Origin: Actinobacteria bacterium 21-64-8
Lineage (GTDB): Bacteria; Actinomycetota; Acidimicrobiia; Acidimicrobiales; RAAP-2
Direction of reading: 5' to 3'
Assembly (NCBI GenBank): GCA_002255315.1
Contig: NCBD01000120.1
Span: forward strand, 1-5,833
DNA: 5,833 nt
The position numbers were made by a program, and so were the translations under genes. This document shows positions 5,507 through 5,833 of the stretch, in pieces. Every line of letters starts with the position of its first letter. Positions within the stretch are counted from its first letter, which is position 1. The notes beneath the pieces were generated by a model. The model did not search any database. It was not told the DNA's origin and was given only the letters and a program-made list of their open reading frames with translations.

Positions 5507-5833
5507 GTGAGTGATCCTCGCTGGCGAGAGGTCGATCAGTTTCTCGACGAGCGTTTATCACTGCGCGACGACCAGTCCAACGCGGTCTTAGCGGCGAGCG
5601 ACGCGGCGGGACTACCCGCCATAAATGTGGCGGCCAATCAGGGCCGCATGCTCGAACTCTTCGCGCGCTCGATTGGCGCACGACGCATCTTGGAGATTGG
5701 CACCCTCGGTGGGTACAGCACGCTCTGGCTCGCGCGGGCGCTGCCCACGGACGGCGAACTCGTCACGATGGAGTTTGACCCCCACCACGCCAGTGTCGCG
5801 CGCGCGAACCTCGAGCGCGCGGGCGTGGGGGCG
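5507..5833 (+). CDS. SAM-dependent O-methyltransferase, family 3 (caffeoyl-CoA type), 3' end outside the window
   Basis: The first 109 codons are present. The frame has a stop at 5492-5494, and the GTG at 5507 (reading MSDPRWREV) is the first start after it; the next likely one is the ATG at 5648, which would remove conserved N-terminal helices. Residues 40-52 (NVAANQGRMLELF) resemble the helix that precedes the SAM fold in this family, where xxxQGxLL is common. Motif I is ILEIGTLGGYST (residues 61-72), followed by WLARALP. E89 in VTMEFDP is the acidic residue expected to bind the SAM ribose. Family members transfer a methyl group to a hydroxyl of a small aromatic or similar acceptor, often with a divalent metal. 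The metal-binding residues would lie past the window, so the substrate cannot be judged. Initiation may be leaderless. It is on the same strand as mdh with a 68-bp gap, probably a separate transcript. Confidence 0.88.
   Translation, partial: MSDPRWREVDQFLDERLSLRDDQSNAVLAASDAAGLPAINVAANQGRMLELFARSIGARRILEIGTLGGYSTLWLARALPTDGELVTMEFDPHHASVARANLERAGVGA

Noticed and set aside
5394..5681. 95-codon minus-strand frame across the gap after mdh
   Set aside because: It overlaps the start of a well-supported methyltransferase gene and the end of mdh, is Arg-rich and has no recognisable motif.

Overview
This window is GC-rich bacterial DNA with strong G/C preference at third codon positions and two apparently leaderless starts. 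The malate dehydrogenase reads like the Thermus/actinobacterial type. I infer an actinobacterium, perhaps of the Acidimicrobiia type, but no ribosomal or other taxonomic marker is present, so this placement is tentative.

Positions 1-3147 carry the 3' part of one very large repeat-built gene, probably for a secreted or surface protein, whose N-terminus lies outside the window. It reads as four carboxypeptidase-regulatory-like beta-sandwich repeats of about 100 residues, then four Ig-like repeats of about 88 residues with a fixed C-x14-C cysteine pair, then a Gly-Ser-Ser linker encoded by five perfect 9-bp repeats. After these come a further domain, a fifth diverged C-x14-C repeat and an IPT/TIG-like C-terminal domain. 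The reading frame is broken twice: at about 686/687 by an apparent 152-bp deletion inside the third repeat, and at about 2337-2339 by one surplus G just after the 9-bp repeats. Repeat phasing shows that the three open segments were once one frame. The gene is therefore either a young pseudogene or an assembly/sequencing artefact.

Positions 3148-3229 are a short intergenic region with a small hairpin and a TAGAGT hexamer placed exactly for leaderless transcription of the next gene.

Positions 3230-5438 hold two intact genes 22 bp apart, a likely operon of two TCA-cycle enzymes: NADP-dependent isocitrate dehydrogenase (icd) and NAD-dependent malate dehydrogenase (mdh). All key catalytic and cofactor residues that I can place are present in both. 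Icd oxidises isocitrate to 2-oxoglutarate, and Mdh oxidises malate to regenerate oxaloacetate.

Positions 5439-5506 hold nested inverted repeats and a possible leaderless promoter. From 5507 to the end lies the first 109 codons of a family 3 (caffeoyl-CoA-type) SAM-dependent O-methyltransferase.

I see no mobile element, CRISPR array, tRNA or rRNA. The main points for a second look are the two frame breaks in the repeat protein and the contrast between a leaderless icd and a Shine-Dalgarno-led mdh.
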